In this document: positions 7,516 through 14,889 of the stretch, piece by piece
How the letters are laid out: the number at the start of each line of letters is the position of its first letter
Numbering within the stretch: the first letter of the stretch is position 1
NCBI GenBank assembly: GCA_905214875.1
Contig: CAJMNR010000060.1
Location: 1-16,388, forward strand
Length of the DNA stretch: 16,388 nucleotides
DNA from: an uncultured bacterium
GTDB taxonomy: Bacteria; Bacillota; Clostridia; Lachnospirales; Lachnospiraceae
Direction: 5' to 3'
Program-made: the position numbers and the translations under genes
Notes under the pieces: generated by a model
Database searches by the model: none
The model's input: the letters and a program-made list of their open reading frames with translations, nothing else
What the model was told of the DNA's origin: nothing

Positions 7516-7545
7516 TTTGTAGACCCCCTATCCGTACTTAACTAT

Positions 7546-7575
7546 ATTTTACCAAATATTCAGTTATTTTTCCAA
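7546..7575 (-). promoter_or_regulatory. weak candidate promoter of the GNAT-HIT unit
   Basis: On the minus strand TTGGAA (7570-7575) and TAAAAT (7546-7551) are 18 bases apart, about 30 bases upstream of the start codon. Match quality is moderate. Confidence 0.35.
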
Positions 7576-7593
7576 TGTTATTTCACATAAGAA

Positions 7594-7623
7594 GAGCTTC
7601 CATTCCAATTAGAACAAAAGCTC
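7594..7623 (-). terminator. terminator-like hairpin after the kinase-like gene
   Basis: On the minus strand GAGCTTTTGTTC can pair with GAATGGAAGCTC (12 positions, three of them G:U) around a 6-base loop. The following TTCTTATG is only weakly T-rich, so termination may be inefficient. It stands between the kinase-like gene and the GNAT gene. Confidence 0.45.
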
Positions 7624-7668
7624 AATTAACGAACCGCCAGCCAATATGATACTTATATATAACCTTAT

Positions 7669-8139
7669 TTACCTAAAAAACCCATAGTATTTTGACCGAA
7701 TATGTTTTGTAAACCCATAATCAATAATGACCGGCCTTCCTTGCACAATTCCCCAACTACTTTTTCGCTCTAAATCCCTAGCTACTAAGTCAAATCTATT
7801 TATTAACACTTTGATTTCATATCTTTCTAACACTTCATTCATACTTCTTGCATTGAAATAGGACATAACATCGAACATACTTGGTACTTTTTCCGCTTTT
7901 TCCATGATCAGATACCGAAAGTCATAGGACACAGCCATTATATTAGCAATAATGTTTGTCTGATACTGTCGGGAAATTTTATACTCTGCTTCATTTTGTA
8001 CAATCCCTTTTCGGTTTTTCCCAACCTTTACTACGTAACCATTCATTAGGTCAAATACAATCCGTCCAGAACCAGAACCTAAGCTAGGATACATCCCGTA
8101 ATCAATTTTCTGCTTAATCTCTTCAAAATTAACCATCAT
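7669..8139 (-). CDS. small protein-kinase-like protein
   Basis: The 156-residue protein has the order of motifs of a minimal protein-kinase or antibiotic-phosphotransferase fold. A glycine-rich loop LGSGSGRIVF (20-29) is followed by VVKVG with K38 as the ATP-binding lysine, a helix with E50/E52, a hinge YLIMEKAEKV (77-85), a catalytic-loop-like ARDLERKSSWG (120-130), and VIIDYG (137-142) in place of DFG. D122 and D140 could be the two catalytic/metal aspartates. Two things are odd: it is about half the length of a normal kinase, lacking most of the C-lobe, and the expected Asn after the catalytic Asp is not obvious. Activity is therefore uncertain. The gene stands alone; ATG at 8137-8139 has only a weak AAGG upstream. 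A substrate cannot be named. Confidence 0.6.
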   Translation of the reverse strand: MMVNFEEIKQKIDYGMYPSLGSGSGRIVFDLMNGYVVKVGKNRKGIVQNEAEYKISRQYQTNIIANIMAVSYDFRYLIMEKAEKVPSMFDVMSYFNARSMNEVLERYEIKVLINRFDLVARDLERKSSWGIVQGRPVIIDYGFTKHIRSKYYGFFR

Positions 8140-8181
8140 CTAACTCACTAACCTTACATTCCGTTCTCATCAAACAATGAT

Positions 8182-8210
8182 TTCATACTATTATATTCTT
8201 AAAGTGTCAA
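8182..8210 (-). promoter_or_regulatory. candidate promoter of the kinase-like gene
   Basis: On the minus strand a perfect TTGACA (8205-8210) and TATGAA (8182-8187) are 17 bases apart, about 40 bases upstream of the start codon. The -10 is weak (four of six). Confidence 0.5.
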
Positions 8211-8323
8211 TTTTGTTCATAATATGATTTGTTTCTCCACCATTATTCGAATTATTTCTCTACGCCAAGCTTAAGTTTTCCTATGTAAAGCCTTCCGCGG
8301 CAAGCGCGATCATAAATTGAAGT

Positions 8324-8378
8324 AAATTAAAAAAGCACCTATTAGGAACGCTCGTCATAACAGCGATCCAATAGATGC
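8324..8378 (-). terminator. rho-independent terminator of the MerR-type gene
   Basis: On the minus strand GCATCTATTGG (8378-8368) pairs with CCTAATAGGTGC (8346-8335), with one bulge and one G:U pair, and is followed by TTTTTTAATTT. A smaller CGCT/AGCG stem can form in the loop. It lies about 20 bases after the stop codon. The rest of the 8140-8399 gap, apart from the kinase promoter, shows nothing I recognise. Confidence 0.75.
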
Positions 8379-8399
8379 ATATGTAACTGCTAGAAATTC

Positions 8400-9041
8400 T
8401 TATTTATGCTTTCTAAAAAATAACTTTTTCGTATGCTCGCCTTTTAAAGATTGATTCTCTTTCATCAACTCTACCATTTCCCTTTGCAGTGAGATACAAT
8501 CATCCATCTTCGCATTGATCATATAGATTACATTGTCTCGTTCATTTTTAATCTCAGAAAGCTTGTCCCCTAAATCCGTACAGGCAATTTCATCTTTTAC
8601 CGTACTAGGATTAAATCTAGTCTCCTCGATTAATTGCAATAACGAGTCTTTGATTGTATTTGGCGGGATATGATATACTTTCACCATCTCTGTATATATA
8701 TTCAGTAATTCCTCAATCTCATCGTCCACTCCATTGGGATCCATGAGCTCTTGCTTCTTATCTTCATCCGTAATTTCGGCTGTTAACTCAAAATGTCCCC
8801 GCTCCTTGATTGTGTCCGTATTCGCCTCTAATAGCCTTTTTATCGCACATAATGTATATCCTTGATCTTTTAAATTCTTTATCTTTAAAAACAATTCAAT
8901 ATCCCCATCCGTATAAATACGTTGTCCCAAATTATTGCGATGTATCTTAAGTGCCAATTGTTCTTCCCAATATCGTAACGTATGTGATTTTAACCCTGTC
9001 TTTTCGGTTGCTTCTAATATCGTGTAGCTACTCTCAGCCAC
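8400..9041 (-). CDS. MerR-family transcriptional regulator with coiled-coil tail
   Basis: The first 70 residues are a MerR-type winged helix: YTILEATEKTGLKSHTLRYW (helix-turn-helix), then a wing ending in GQRIYTDGDIELFLKIKNL, and GYTLCAIKRLL. MerR proteins bind the long spacer of target promoters and twist it. Instead of a short metal- or drug-binding tail, about 140 residues follow that are charged and helical, with a likely coiled coil near 160-200 and a basic end, a layout reminiscent of RacA-like or chromosome-binding MerR relatives. Its target is unknown. The start is a GTG at 9039-9041 with GGGAGGGG just upstream. It is a single gene closed by its own terminator; a 16-bp AT palindrome upstream could be an autoregulatory site. 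Confidence 0.85.
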   Translation of the reverse strand: MAESSYTILEATEKTGLKSHTLRYWEEQLALKIHRNNLGQRIYTDGDIELFLKIKNLKDQGYTLCAIKRLLEANTDTIKERGHFELTAEITDEDKKQELMDPNGVDDEIEELLNIYTEMVKVYHIPPNTIKDSLLQLIEETRFNPSTVKDEIACTDLGDKLSEIKNERDNVIYMINAKMDDCISLQREMVELMKENQSLKGEHTKKLFFRKHK

Positions 9042-9081
9042 AGAACCCCTCCCTATATCGTCTTATTTTTCTACTGAATCC

Positions 9082-9097
9082 AATTAATATATTAATT
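9082..9097. repeat. perfect 16-bp AT-only palindrome upstream of the MerR-type gene
   Basis: AATTAATATATTAATT reads the same on both strands and lies about 40 bases upstream of the GTG start. It could be a dimeric operator for the MerR-type regulator. Because it contains only A and T in AT-rich DNA, chance is a real alternative. I see no gene in the rest of 9042-9196. Confidence 0.45.
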
Positions 9098-9196
9098 TTA
9101 TAACAAGGGTAAATAGCAAACAGCCTAATAAAGCCATTCTATTAACGCTAATAATAATTATATTCAGCAATTGTGGGAGATATGAACTAAATATCC

Positions 9197-9228
9197 AGAA
9201 AAAAAGAGAGCATATAGCATGCTCTCTT
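9197..9228 (-). terminator. strong rho-independent terminator of the NlpC/P60 gene
   Basis: On the minus strand AAGAGAGCAT and ATGCTCTCTT form a perfect 10-bp stem (9204-9228) around a 5-base loop, followed directly by a run of Ts. It begins about 15 bases after the stop codon. Confidence 0.93.
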
Positions 9229-9243
9229 CCTTTATAATATTCA

Positions 9244-10368
9244 TTAATCTTCAATAAACCTTACTGCTTTAATTGGCTTCTTATAGTACATGTTACTGAT
9301 CTTGATGCCCGACTTTGGATTGGATGCGTGAATGATCTTGCCATTGCCGATATACATACCAACATGTGTGATAACACCTTTACTGTCATAGAACACAAGA
9401 TCGCCTGGTTTCACCTTCGAAAGCTTGATTGCAGTTCCTTCTGCTGCCTGAGACCTTGAAGTCCTTGTAATGTTATATCCAAAATGTTCATAAATACGCA
9501 TCATAAATGCTGAACAGTCAATGCCCTTTGTCAGACTTGTCCCACCATATACATACTTTCCACCAATAAATTTCTTTGCATAACTTACCATCTTCGAACG
9601 AAGACTGGACGTAGATGTCACACTTCCACCAGATGCTGCCACTGCAATACTTTCATCGTCTGAATCTGTTGCCTTGGCAAGCTGATATTTTACATCTACA
9701 TATTCTCTCCAAATATATCCCTTATCTCGATCAACTCTAACATATAACCACTCGTCATCGGAATCATCTAAGACCTCTAATTCTTCACCTTCTGGAATCA
9801 AGGTCAAAGTAGCGCTGTCCGTTGACTTTTTCTCACGCATACGTACCGTTGTCGTATTAACGGTAGCAATCCGGCTTCCTACCTGTTTTGCAAGTGTAGT
9901 AGCCTCTTCTCCTGTTACTAAATACTCCGTTGACACATAACCCGTAATATTACCAGATTTAATCTTAGCCCAGCCGTCACTTGAGACGCTGTAAATATAG
10001 CACCCACCATTTTTTGGTAGAATACCGATAATGCTTGCAGATTCATTTGCTTCTTTTCTGATATTTAAATAGTTTGCCACGCGGGCAATTCCAATATTTT
10101 TATACACCGAAGAATTAACCTCTTCCTTAATTTGCTCAGATGACTTTTGCCTTGAAGCAAGAAATGCGTCTGTCATATTAATCGAAGAGGTAATCTCAGT
10201 AAATGTTTCTTTGTAATAATTATCTATAGATAGTGAAATACCTGCAATTGCTTCTTTCGTAGAAGAACCCTTGCTCGCATTGCCTGTCCCATTAAACGAT
10301 GGAATAGTTAGCGATGTTGCAAGGCCGGCTACGACTAGTGCCGCAAACTTTACTTCTTTCCGTTTCAT
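9244..10368 (-). CDS. secreted SH3b-SH3b-NlpC/P60 cell-wall hydrolase
   Basis: Numbered from my start (374 residues): a signal peptide (1 to about 30, MKRKEVKFAALVVAGLATSL and a small-residue end), a linker region, two bacterial SH3 domains (about 93-153, with LNIRKEANESASIIG, and 166-226, with VRMREKKSTDSATLT), a Ser/Thr/Asp linker, and a C-terminal NlpC/P60 peptidase (about 256-374). The catalytic residues are visible: C285 in DCSAF, H335 in THVGMYIG and H347 in IIHAS. The usual DCSGF reads DCSAF. NlpC/P60 enzymes cut D-Glu to diamino-acid bonds in peptidoglycan stems and SH3b domains hold the wall. The ATG at 10366-10368 has a perfect AGGAGG six bases upstream, so the in-frame ATG eight codons earlier, which lies upstream of that site, is not the start. 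It follows spoIVA, but a spore role is only suggested. Confidence 0.92.
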   Translation of the reverse strand: MKRKEVKFAALVVAGLATSLTIPSFNGTGNASKGSSTKEAIAGISLSIDNYYKETFTEITSSINMTDAFLASRQKSSEQIKEEVNSSVYKNIGIARVANYLNIRKEANESASIIGILPKNGGCYIYSVSSDGWAKIKSGNITGYVSTEYLVTGEEATTLAKQVGSRIATVNTTTVRMREKKSTDSATLTLIPEGEELEVLDDSDDEWLYVRVDRDKGYIWREYVDVKYQLAKATDSDDESIAVAASGGSVTSTSSLRSKMVSYAKKFIGGKYVYGGTSLTKGIDCSAFMMRIYEHFGYNITRTSRSQAAEGTAIKLSKVKPGDLVFYDSKGVITHVGMYIGNGKIIHASNPKSGIKISNMYYKKPIKAVRFIED

Positions 10369-10434
10369 AAATGACCTCCTTACCAAAATCATTTTGTGGT
10401 ATCTGGAGCTTAGGAAATATTTTAAGAGTTTTTA

Positions 10435-10483
10435 ACACTACAATAGTAGTGTCCTAGATAATTCTATCCAAAACACTACTATT
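10435..10483 (-). repeat. three-copy inverted repeat with two mutually exclusive hairpins
   Basis: Read on the minus strand, AATAGTAGTGT (10483-10473), ACACTACTATT (10452-10442) and GTAGTGT (10441-10435, sharing the TT side) follow one another. The middle copy can pair with the first (11 bp, 20-base loop) or with the last (7 bp, 4-base loop), but not both. A TATAAT (10481-10486) overlaps the first copy, so a transcript started there would lack it. It lies after spoIVA and in the leader of the hydrolase gene. There is no strong T-run, so it may be the spoIVA terminator, an RNA switch-like element, or neither. Confidence 0.5.
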
Positions 10484-10509
10484 ATATACATTATGTACTA
10501 ACGTTTCCT

Positions 10510-11985
10510 TTATATGATAATACAAATAATGCCACCGTTACTGTCGTTAACGATCTTTTGCATTGTGTCTTGTAATTTCAGCTGGGATTCGTCAGTGAGC
10601 TTATTTACTTTCGTCGTTATACCGTCTTCCACGAGCTGTTTGATACTCTTTCCAAAGATATTGGTCTCCCAAATGCCTTGTGGATTATTCTTAGAATTAT
10701 CTACAATATAGGAAATCAAATCTTCTGCTTGGTCTTCACTTCCTACGATTGGGGCAATCTCTGTTTCGATCGTTGCTTTGATCATATGGATAGATGGAGC
10801 CTGTGCTTTGATCTTAACACCATATTTACCGCTATGACGAATGATTTCAGGATCTTCAACCGAGATTTCTTCGATGCTAGGGGTTACCACACCGTATCCA
10901 CGATTAATTACTTCCTCATAGGCATTTCCGATTTTCTCATACTGCGTCTTCATACCAGCAAGTTTCTTCAATGTCCCAATCAATTGATATTCGTCGGAAA
11001 TAGGAACTCCAATTAAATCACTAAGAATCTGATAATAGTATTTGTCGTCGAATTCTACTGCAATTTTAACTGTTCCATTCTCAAGCTCAATCTGATCAAT
11101 CTTAAATTGTTTAACAAAGTTGCTTTCCGTAGTCAAATTGCCTGCATTAATATCGCGAATCAGAGACATTCTCTTAAGGATCGACTTAACAGCTTCGATT
11201 AAATCTACTTTTAACCAATGTGTATTTGGTAACATTTCTACCCATTTTGGAGTATAGAAATTAAGCTGGGCAATCGGAAACTCTGACAATACCGTTTCCA
11301 TAATCTTTGTAATGTCATCTCTTTTCAGTTGTGCACAGTTTAATGGCATTACAGGAACCTTGTTCCTTGTCGATATCTCATCTGCTAACGCAATAGTTTC
11401 ATCTGAATATGGCTTACTTGTGTTTAATACAACGACAAATGGTTTGCCAAGTCGTTTAAGTTCTGCTATCGTCTTCTCTTCAGGTGCTACAAAATTGGCT
11501 CTTTCAAGATCTCCAAAGCTTCCGTCTGTTGTTACAATAATACCGATTGTAGAATGGTCATTTATAACCTTCTTCGTGCCAAGTTCTGCTGCTTGCGTAA
11601 ATGGGATTTCATGATCAAACCATGGCGTTTTTACCAGACGTTCTTGCTCATTCTCTATATGTCCACTCGCACCATCTACCATATAACCAACACAATCAAT
11701 TAGACGAATACTAACTTTTGCGTCATCGGATATATTAATTTCAGCAGCTTCCTTTGGGATAAATTTTGGCTCGGTTGTCATAATCGTCTTTCCTGCTGCG
11801 CTTTGTGGCAACTCATCAATAGCTCTTTCCTTACTATGTGCGTCTTCAATATTTGGTATTACTAGTAAGTCCATGAAGCGTTTGATGAATGTAGATTTTC
11901 CAGTTCTTACAGGGCCAACGACTCCAATGTAGATTTCCCCATTGGTACGAGCTTGTATATCTTTATATACATCAAAATTATCCAT
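10510..11985 (-). CDS. spoIVA: stage IV sporulation protein A, spore coat basement ATPase
   Basis: SpoIVA is made in the mother cell, polymerises with ATP around the forespore and is the base on which the spore coat is built. Numbered from my start (491 residues, against 492 in Bacillus subtilis as I remember it) the protein begins MDNFDVYKDIQARTNGEIY, like the family. Walker A is GPVRTGKST (24-32), the family stretch DELPQSAAGKTIMTTEPKF follows (57-75), and the Walker B region is IRLIDCVGY (93-101, D97). Middle and C-terminal segments such as DEPEIIRHSGKYGVKIKA and APSIHMIK match SpoIVA as well, and the end GGIICIII resembles the hydrophobic family tail. The ATG at 11983-11985 has AAAGGGG about eight bases upstream; an earlier in-frame ATG adds eight residues foreign to the family. 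Confidence 0.96.
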   Translation of the reverse strand: MDNFDVYKDIQARTNGEIYIGVVGPVRTGKSTFIKRFMDLLVIPNIEDAHSKERAIDELPQSAAGKTIMTTEPKFIPKEAAEINISDDAKVSIRLIDCVGYMVDGASGHIENEQERLVKTPWFDHEIPFTQAAELGTKKVINDHSTIGIIVTTDGSFGDLERANFVAPEEKTIAELKRLGKPFVVVLNTSKPYSDETIALADEISTRNKVPVMPLNCAQLKRDDITKIMETVLSEFPIAQLNFYTPKWVEMLPNTHWLKVDLIEAVKSILKRMSLIRDINAGNLTTESNFVKQFKIDQIELENGTVKIAVEFDDKYYYQILSDLIGVPISDEYQLIGTLKKLAGMKTQYEKIGNAYEEVINRGYGVVTPSIEEISVEDPEIIRHSGKYGVKIKAQAPSIHMIKATIETEIAPIVGSEDQAEDLISYIVDNSKNNPQGIWETNIFGKSIKQLVEDGITTKVNKLTDESQLKLQDTMQKIVNDSNGGIICIII

Positions 11986-12015
11986 TAGAATACCCCTTTC
12001 TATATTCACTAGTAA

Positions 12016-12044
12016 AGTCTATGCGCGATTTAAGGGGATTATGT
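12016..12044 (-). promoter_or_regulatory. candidate sigma-E promoter of spoIVA
   Basis: On the minus strand ACATAAT (12038-12044) and CATAGACT (12016-12023) are 14 bases apart, the spacing of mother-cell sigma-E promoters, whose consensus is roughly KMATATT and CATACAAT. The start point would fall near 12008, giving a short leader. The match is partial and rests partly on knowing spoIVA is a sigma-E gene in Bacillus. Confidence 0.4.
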
Positions 12045-12078
12045 TTTGGAATTAAGGAAAATAATTAAGAGCTAAAAT

Positions 12079-12100
12079 TTACACAAACACTTATGCGTAA
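12079..12100 (-). terminator. weak terminator-like hairpin after the ABC operon
   Basis: On the minus strand TTACGCA and TGTGTAA can pair (7 positions, one G:U) around an 8-base loop, followed by ATTTTAG. The stem is AT-rich and short, so read-through into spoIVA is possible. Confidence 0.35.
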
Positions 12101-12109
12101 TCCATCCTT

Positions 12110-12928
12110 TTACCTTTTTATTCTAACTTGTAAACAGGATATAACAACTGCTGTTATCACGGAAACGATGCACTTTAATGCTGCCTTTATTACTAAGCAC
12201 ATGCCAACCGAACAATTGATTGCGTATGTTTCGTATCCTACTAGACTGCTTACACGTAAGTTCCAGACATCGTTTGGCAAAGTCCTTAATATGATTTTCC
12301 ATTCTAAGACTCCCATAATGAGCGCTACAACTAACGCTATAATCGCTGCAACTGCCATACGGGTTCGTATCAATTTCCAGCGTCCATACTTACTTGTTTG
12401 TATCATACTTTCAATTCCAATAATTCTATCTTCCAAACAAACCGAGAAACAAAAAATCACTACCACTGCTAATAAAAACGGATTCCATATTGTCTGATGA
12501 AGATATCTTTGCACATCAAGCTCATAAAAGTATCCCACATTTGACTCTTCCATCAAATCAAACGAACTTGCCTTTTGGTCAAGAAATATTAATGTCTTTA
12601 CTTTTCCTTCTGCAATTTTTAGCTCTTTAAGATATACTTTATAGTTCTCGGCACTGATTTCATCTGATAAGTACTGCTCCTCCTTCTCATCCTCTTGCTC
12701 GATTACAGCATTCACTTTCTCTAACTCGTTATGTATAAACTCTGCCTTCTCTGCATTAGCTTTACCCTCCAAATTCACAAGATACTCTTTGTAAATCTCC
12801 TTATTCAGATCATATTCTGATTTTCCAGGCTCATGTAACAGATAAATGACAAACAATAGTAAAGCAATACAAAAGGCTATCATAAAATATGGGCGAATGG
12901 CCATCTTCTTAATTTCTAGCTTCCACAT
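12110..12928 (-). CDS. ABC-2-type permease, shorter paralogue, possibly C-terminally truncated
   Basis: The 272-residue membrane protein has a short cytoplasmic start (MWKLEIKKMAIRP), a first membrane segment (about 14-31), a long charged extracytoplasmic loop with coiled-coil character (32-140), and then membrane segments near 147-165, 193-212 and 240-265. The order matches the first two thirds of the 401-residue permease two genes upstream, but the C-terminal part (the last two membrane segments in that protein) is missing: the frame ends in the helix after ISCLQVRIKR. It may be a real half-size partner or a 3' deletion. Its ATG follows the ATPase stop by one base, and AGAGGTG (in the ATPase end) is the ribosome binding site, so the two are translationally coupled. 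With the ATPase and the other permease it would form an ABC exporter. Confidence 0.75.
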   Translation of the reverse strand: MWKLEIKKMAIRPYFMIAFCIALLLFVIYLLHEPGKSEYDLNKEIYKEYLVNLEGKANAEKAEFIHNELEKVNAVIEQEDEKEEQYLSDEISAENYKVYLKELKIAEGKVKTLIFLDQKASSFDLMEESNVGYFYELDVQRYLHQTIWNPFLLAVVVIFCFSVCLEDRIIGIESMIQTSKYGRWKLIRTRMAVAAIIALVVALIMGVLEWKIILRTLPNDVWNLRVSSLVGYETYAINCSVGMCLVIKAALKCIVSVITAVVISCLQVRIKR

Positions 12929-12929
12929 A

Positions 12930-13658
12930 TCACACCTCTTTAAAGTACTTCATATATACATCCTCTAGCGTCTGTACTTCTTTGTCTATCTCTTTCTCCT
13001 TATTAATAATCTCCTCTGTCTTTCCGTTACAAATCACTCTTCCTTCTTTCAACATAATAATTTGATCTGCTAACGCATCTACATCGGAAACGATGTGGGT
13101 CGAAAGTATAATCGTTCGATCTTTACTCATACTTTTTAAAAGTTCACGAAACTGTACACGTTCCTTAGGATCAAGCCCTACCGTTGGTTCGTCTAAAACA
13201 ATCACATTAGGATCATTCATTAATGCGACCGCAATCGCTAATCGTCTTCTCATTCCACCTGAGTATTTGGAAACCTTTTTACTACCTTCGTCCACCAAAT
13301 TCACACGTTCTAATGCTACTCTGATACACTCCTTTTGCATTTCTTTCTTTATTCCTTTTAATGAAGCAAAATAACGTAGAATTTCTTCTCCCGTCATATA
13401 TCCATAAAATCCTGTATCCTGTGGTAAATACCCTAATTGCTCACGATACTTTTCATTTAACGTGTGAATCTCTTTTCCGTCATATAGCACCTTACCTTTA
13501 GTTGCTTTTGATAAATCTACCATAATTCGCATCAATGTACTTTTACCTGCTCCATTAGGACCTAATAAACCATAAATGGAATGTTCCAACTTAATATTGA
13601 TCTGTTTCAGTACTTGTTTTTTCCCATAGTTCTTCTCAACTTCAACAAACTCTACCAT
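12930..13658 (-). CDS. ABC transporter ATP-binding protein
   Basis: A 242-residue nucleotide-binding subunit of the ABC-2 export class. Walker A is GPNGAGKST (33-41), the Q-loop is YLPQD (78-81), the signature is KYSGGMRRR (131-139), Walker B is VIVLDEP (152-158, catalytic E157), and the switch histidine is in STHIV (H188). It powers transport by the permeases on each side. The start ATG (13656-13658) has AGGAGGAGA immediately upstream, and the stop codon of the upstream permease lies inside that site, which indicates coupled translation. The transported substrate is not shown by the sequence; such modules export drugs, lantibiotics or lipids. Confidence 0.95.
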   Translation of the reverse strand: MVEFVEVEKNYGKKQVLKQINIKLEHSIYGLLGPNGAGKSTLMRIMVDLSKATKGKVLYDGKEIHTLNEKYREQLGYLPQDTGFYGYMTGEEILRYFASLKGIKKEMQKECIRVALERVNLVDEGSKKVSKYSGGMRRRLAIAVALMNDPNVIVLDEPTVGLDPKERVQFRELLKSMSKDRTIILSTHIVSDVDALADQIIMLKEGRVICNGKTEEIINKEKEIDKEVQTLEDVYMKYFKEV

Positions 13659-13667
13659 AGTCTCCTC

Positions 13668-14873
13668 CTAATCTCTTTGTCTCTTACAATAGGACCAAAG
13701 TCCAAGTCCAAACAACACTGCTCCCGCTAATACTGTTACTATAAGATTCAGCCACATTCGATTTAATGGATGTCCAAGTATATTGACATCGTCATACATT
13801 CCAAAATAAGTACTGCCTTCCAAGAGTGGTACAAACAATACCGTCTTCATTTTTTCAATTGCTCTCGATGCAAATTCCGTTATATTTCCGCCGTAATTTA
13901 CAATATGGTTACAATAACAATAGAATCCCATTACTCCGAATAGCACGATTCCACTTACTAGTGCTGAAACTACGCTCTTCTTAAAACATGTAGAAATGGC
14001 GCATATGAGTATTGTAATAACTTCAAGTACAAGTACTTTCATACTACATATAAATACTAACCCACCCAGGATTGACCATGAATACGGATAATATCCAAAT
14101 TGTGATATGGATTGAATCGGTTGACTCAATCCTTTTACTCCATATTCTACACAGACGATACCAATCGTTATTGCAATATCAATTACAGAGTAGACGAACG
14201 TAATCTCCGTTGCAGTTAGCAACTTTTTAAAATAAAGCCTTGCTCTTCCATTTTTACTACTATAAATAGCGCTAAATAGCTTTCTTTCATGCTCACGGGA
14301 AAAAATTCCGCAAAACAAAACAACCAATAATAAGACACATAAGAAATCCCATGCATGTATTTTTAGCATATCAAACAAAAATGTAACCCCTTGATTGTCA
14401 TATACCTCAAATTCAATTTGCTTACCATAATCTGTTTCAATCTGATTACATAAAGCTTGATCATAGCCGCTTACTGCTCCTCCCTTTTCCGCCAGCTTTC
14501 GTACACGTGCTACATTCTCTTCAATTTGTTTTCGTTCATCCTTAATTTTATCGTAATATTCAAGCTGCTGTGTAATTGCGCAACTTTGATTATATTCAAC
14601 CTTTAAGCTTTCCTCGCTATATCCATCAGGCAAAATATTATCTACATTATACTGAAACATATATTCAACCAATCGCTTATTTTTCTCTACTAAGTTCTTT
14701 TGCTCTGACTCAGAAATCTTCCCAGAATACTGAGTTAAAACTTCACTTACAGCATCCTTATATGGTCTTGCTCCATTAAGTAAGTAAGAAAGTTGCATTA
14801 TCAAAATGCTAATTACAGCCAAAATAGTTATAACGAACATGAAAGGATACTTTATAATCTTTTTTATCTCCAT
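13668..14873 (-). CDS. ABC-2-type transporter permease
   Basis: The 401-residue integral membrane protein has about six membrane segments: near 9-32, 168-190, 216-238, 258-290, 297-316 and 372-392. A large extracytoplasmic loop (about 34-160) between the first two is charged and helical. This layout (one segment, big loop, five segments) is typical of ABC-2 permeases of the exporter type that come in pairs with a lipoprotein. The last segment is followed by the cytoplasmic CKRQRD end. The ATG (14871-14873) has AGGAG about eight bases upstream; the lipoprotein gene ends 16 bases before. The start, spacing and shared direction put it in the four-gene operon. Confidence 0.85.
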   Translation of the reverse strand: MEIKKIIKYPFMFVITILAVISILIMQLSYLLNGARPYKDAVSEVLTQYSGKISESEQKNLVEKNKRLVEYMFQYNVDNILPDGYSEESLKVEYNQSCAITQQLEYYDKIKDERKQIEENVARVRKLAEKGGAVSGYDQALCNQIETDYGKQIEFEVYDNQGVTFLFDMLKIHAWDFLCVLLLVVLFCGIFSREHERKLFSAIYSSKNGRARLYFKKLLTATEITFVYSVIDIAITIGIVCVEYGVKGLSQPIQSISQFGYYPYSWSILGGLVFICSMKVLVLEVITILICAISTCFKKSVVSALVSGIVLFGVMGFYCYCNHIVNYGGNITEFASRAIEKMKTVLFVPLLEGSTYFGMYDDVNILGHPLNRMWLNLIVTVLAGAVLFGLGLWSYCKRQRD

Positions 14874-14889
14874 CCAACATACTCCTAAA

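Noticed and set aside
8140..8399. Possible small gene between the kinase-like and MerR-type genes
   Set aside because: I found no frame with a start and ribosome binding site; the gap holds a promoter and a terminator.
9244..10392. Longer start for the NlpC/P60 gene at 10392
   Set aside because: The perfect AGGAGG lies inside that extension, directly before the ATG at 10368, and the extension spoils the signal peptide.
10678..11016. 112-codon open frame on the plus strand
   Set aside because: It is antisense to spoIVA, whose minus-strand frame matches the family throughout.
10510..12009. Longer start for spoIVA at 12009
   Set aside because: The extra eight residues do not match SpoIVA, and the ribosome binding site lies between the two ATGs.
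12093..12497. 134-codon open frame on the plus strand
   Set aside because: It is antisense to the membrane segments of the short ABC permease and begins in the gap without a ribosome binding site; the minus frame has clear permease features.
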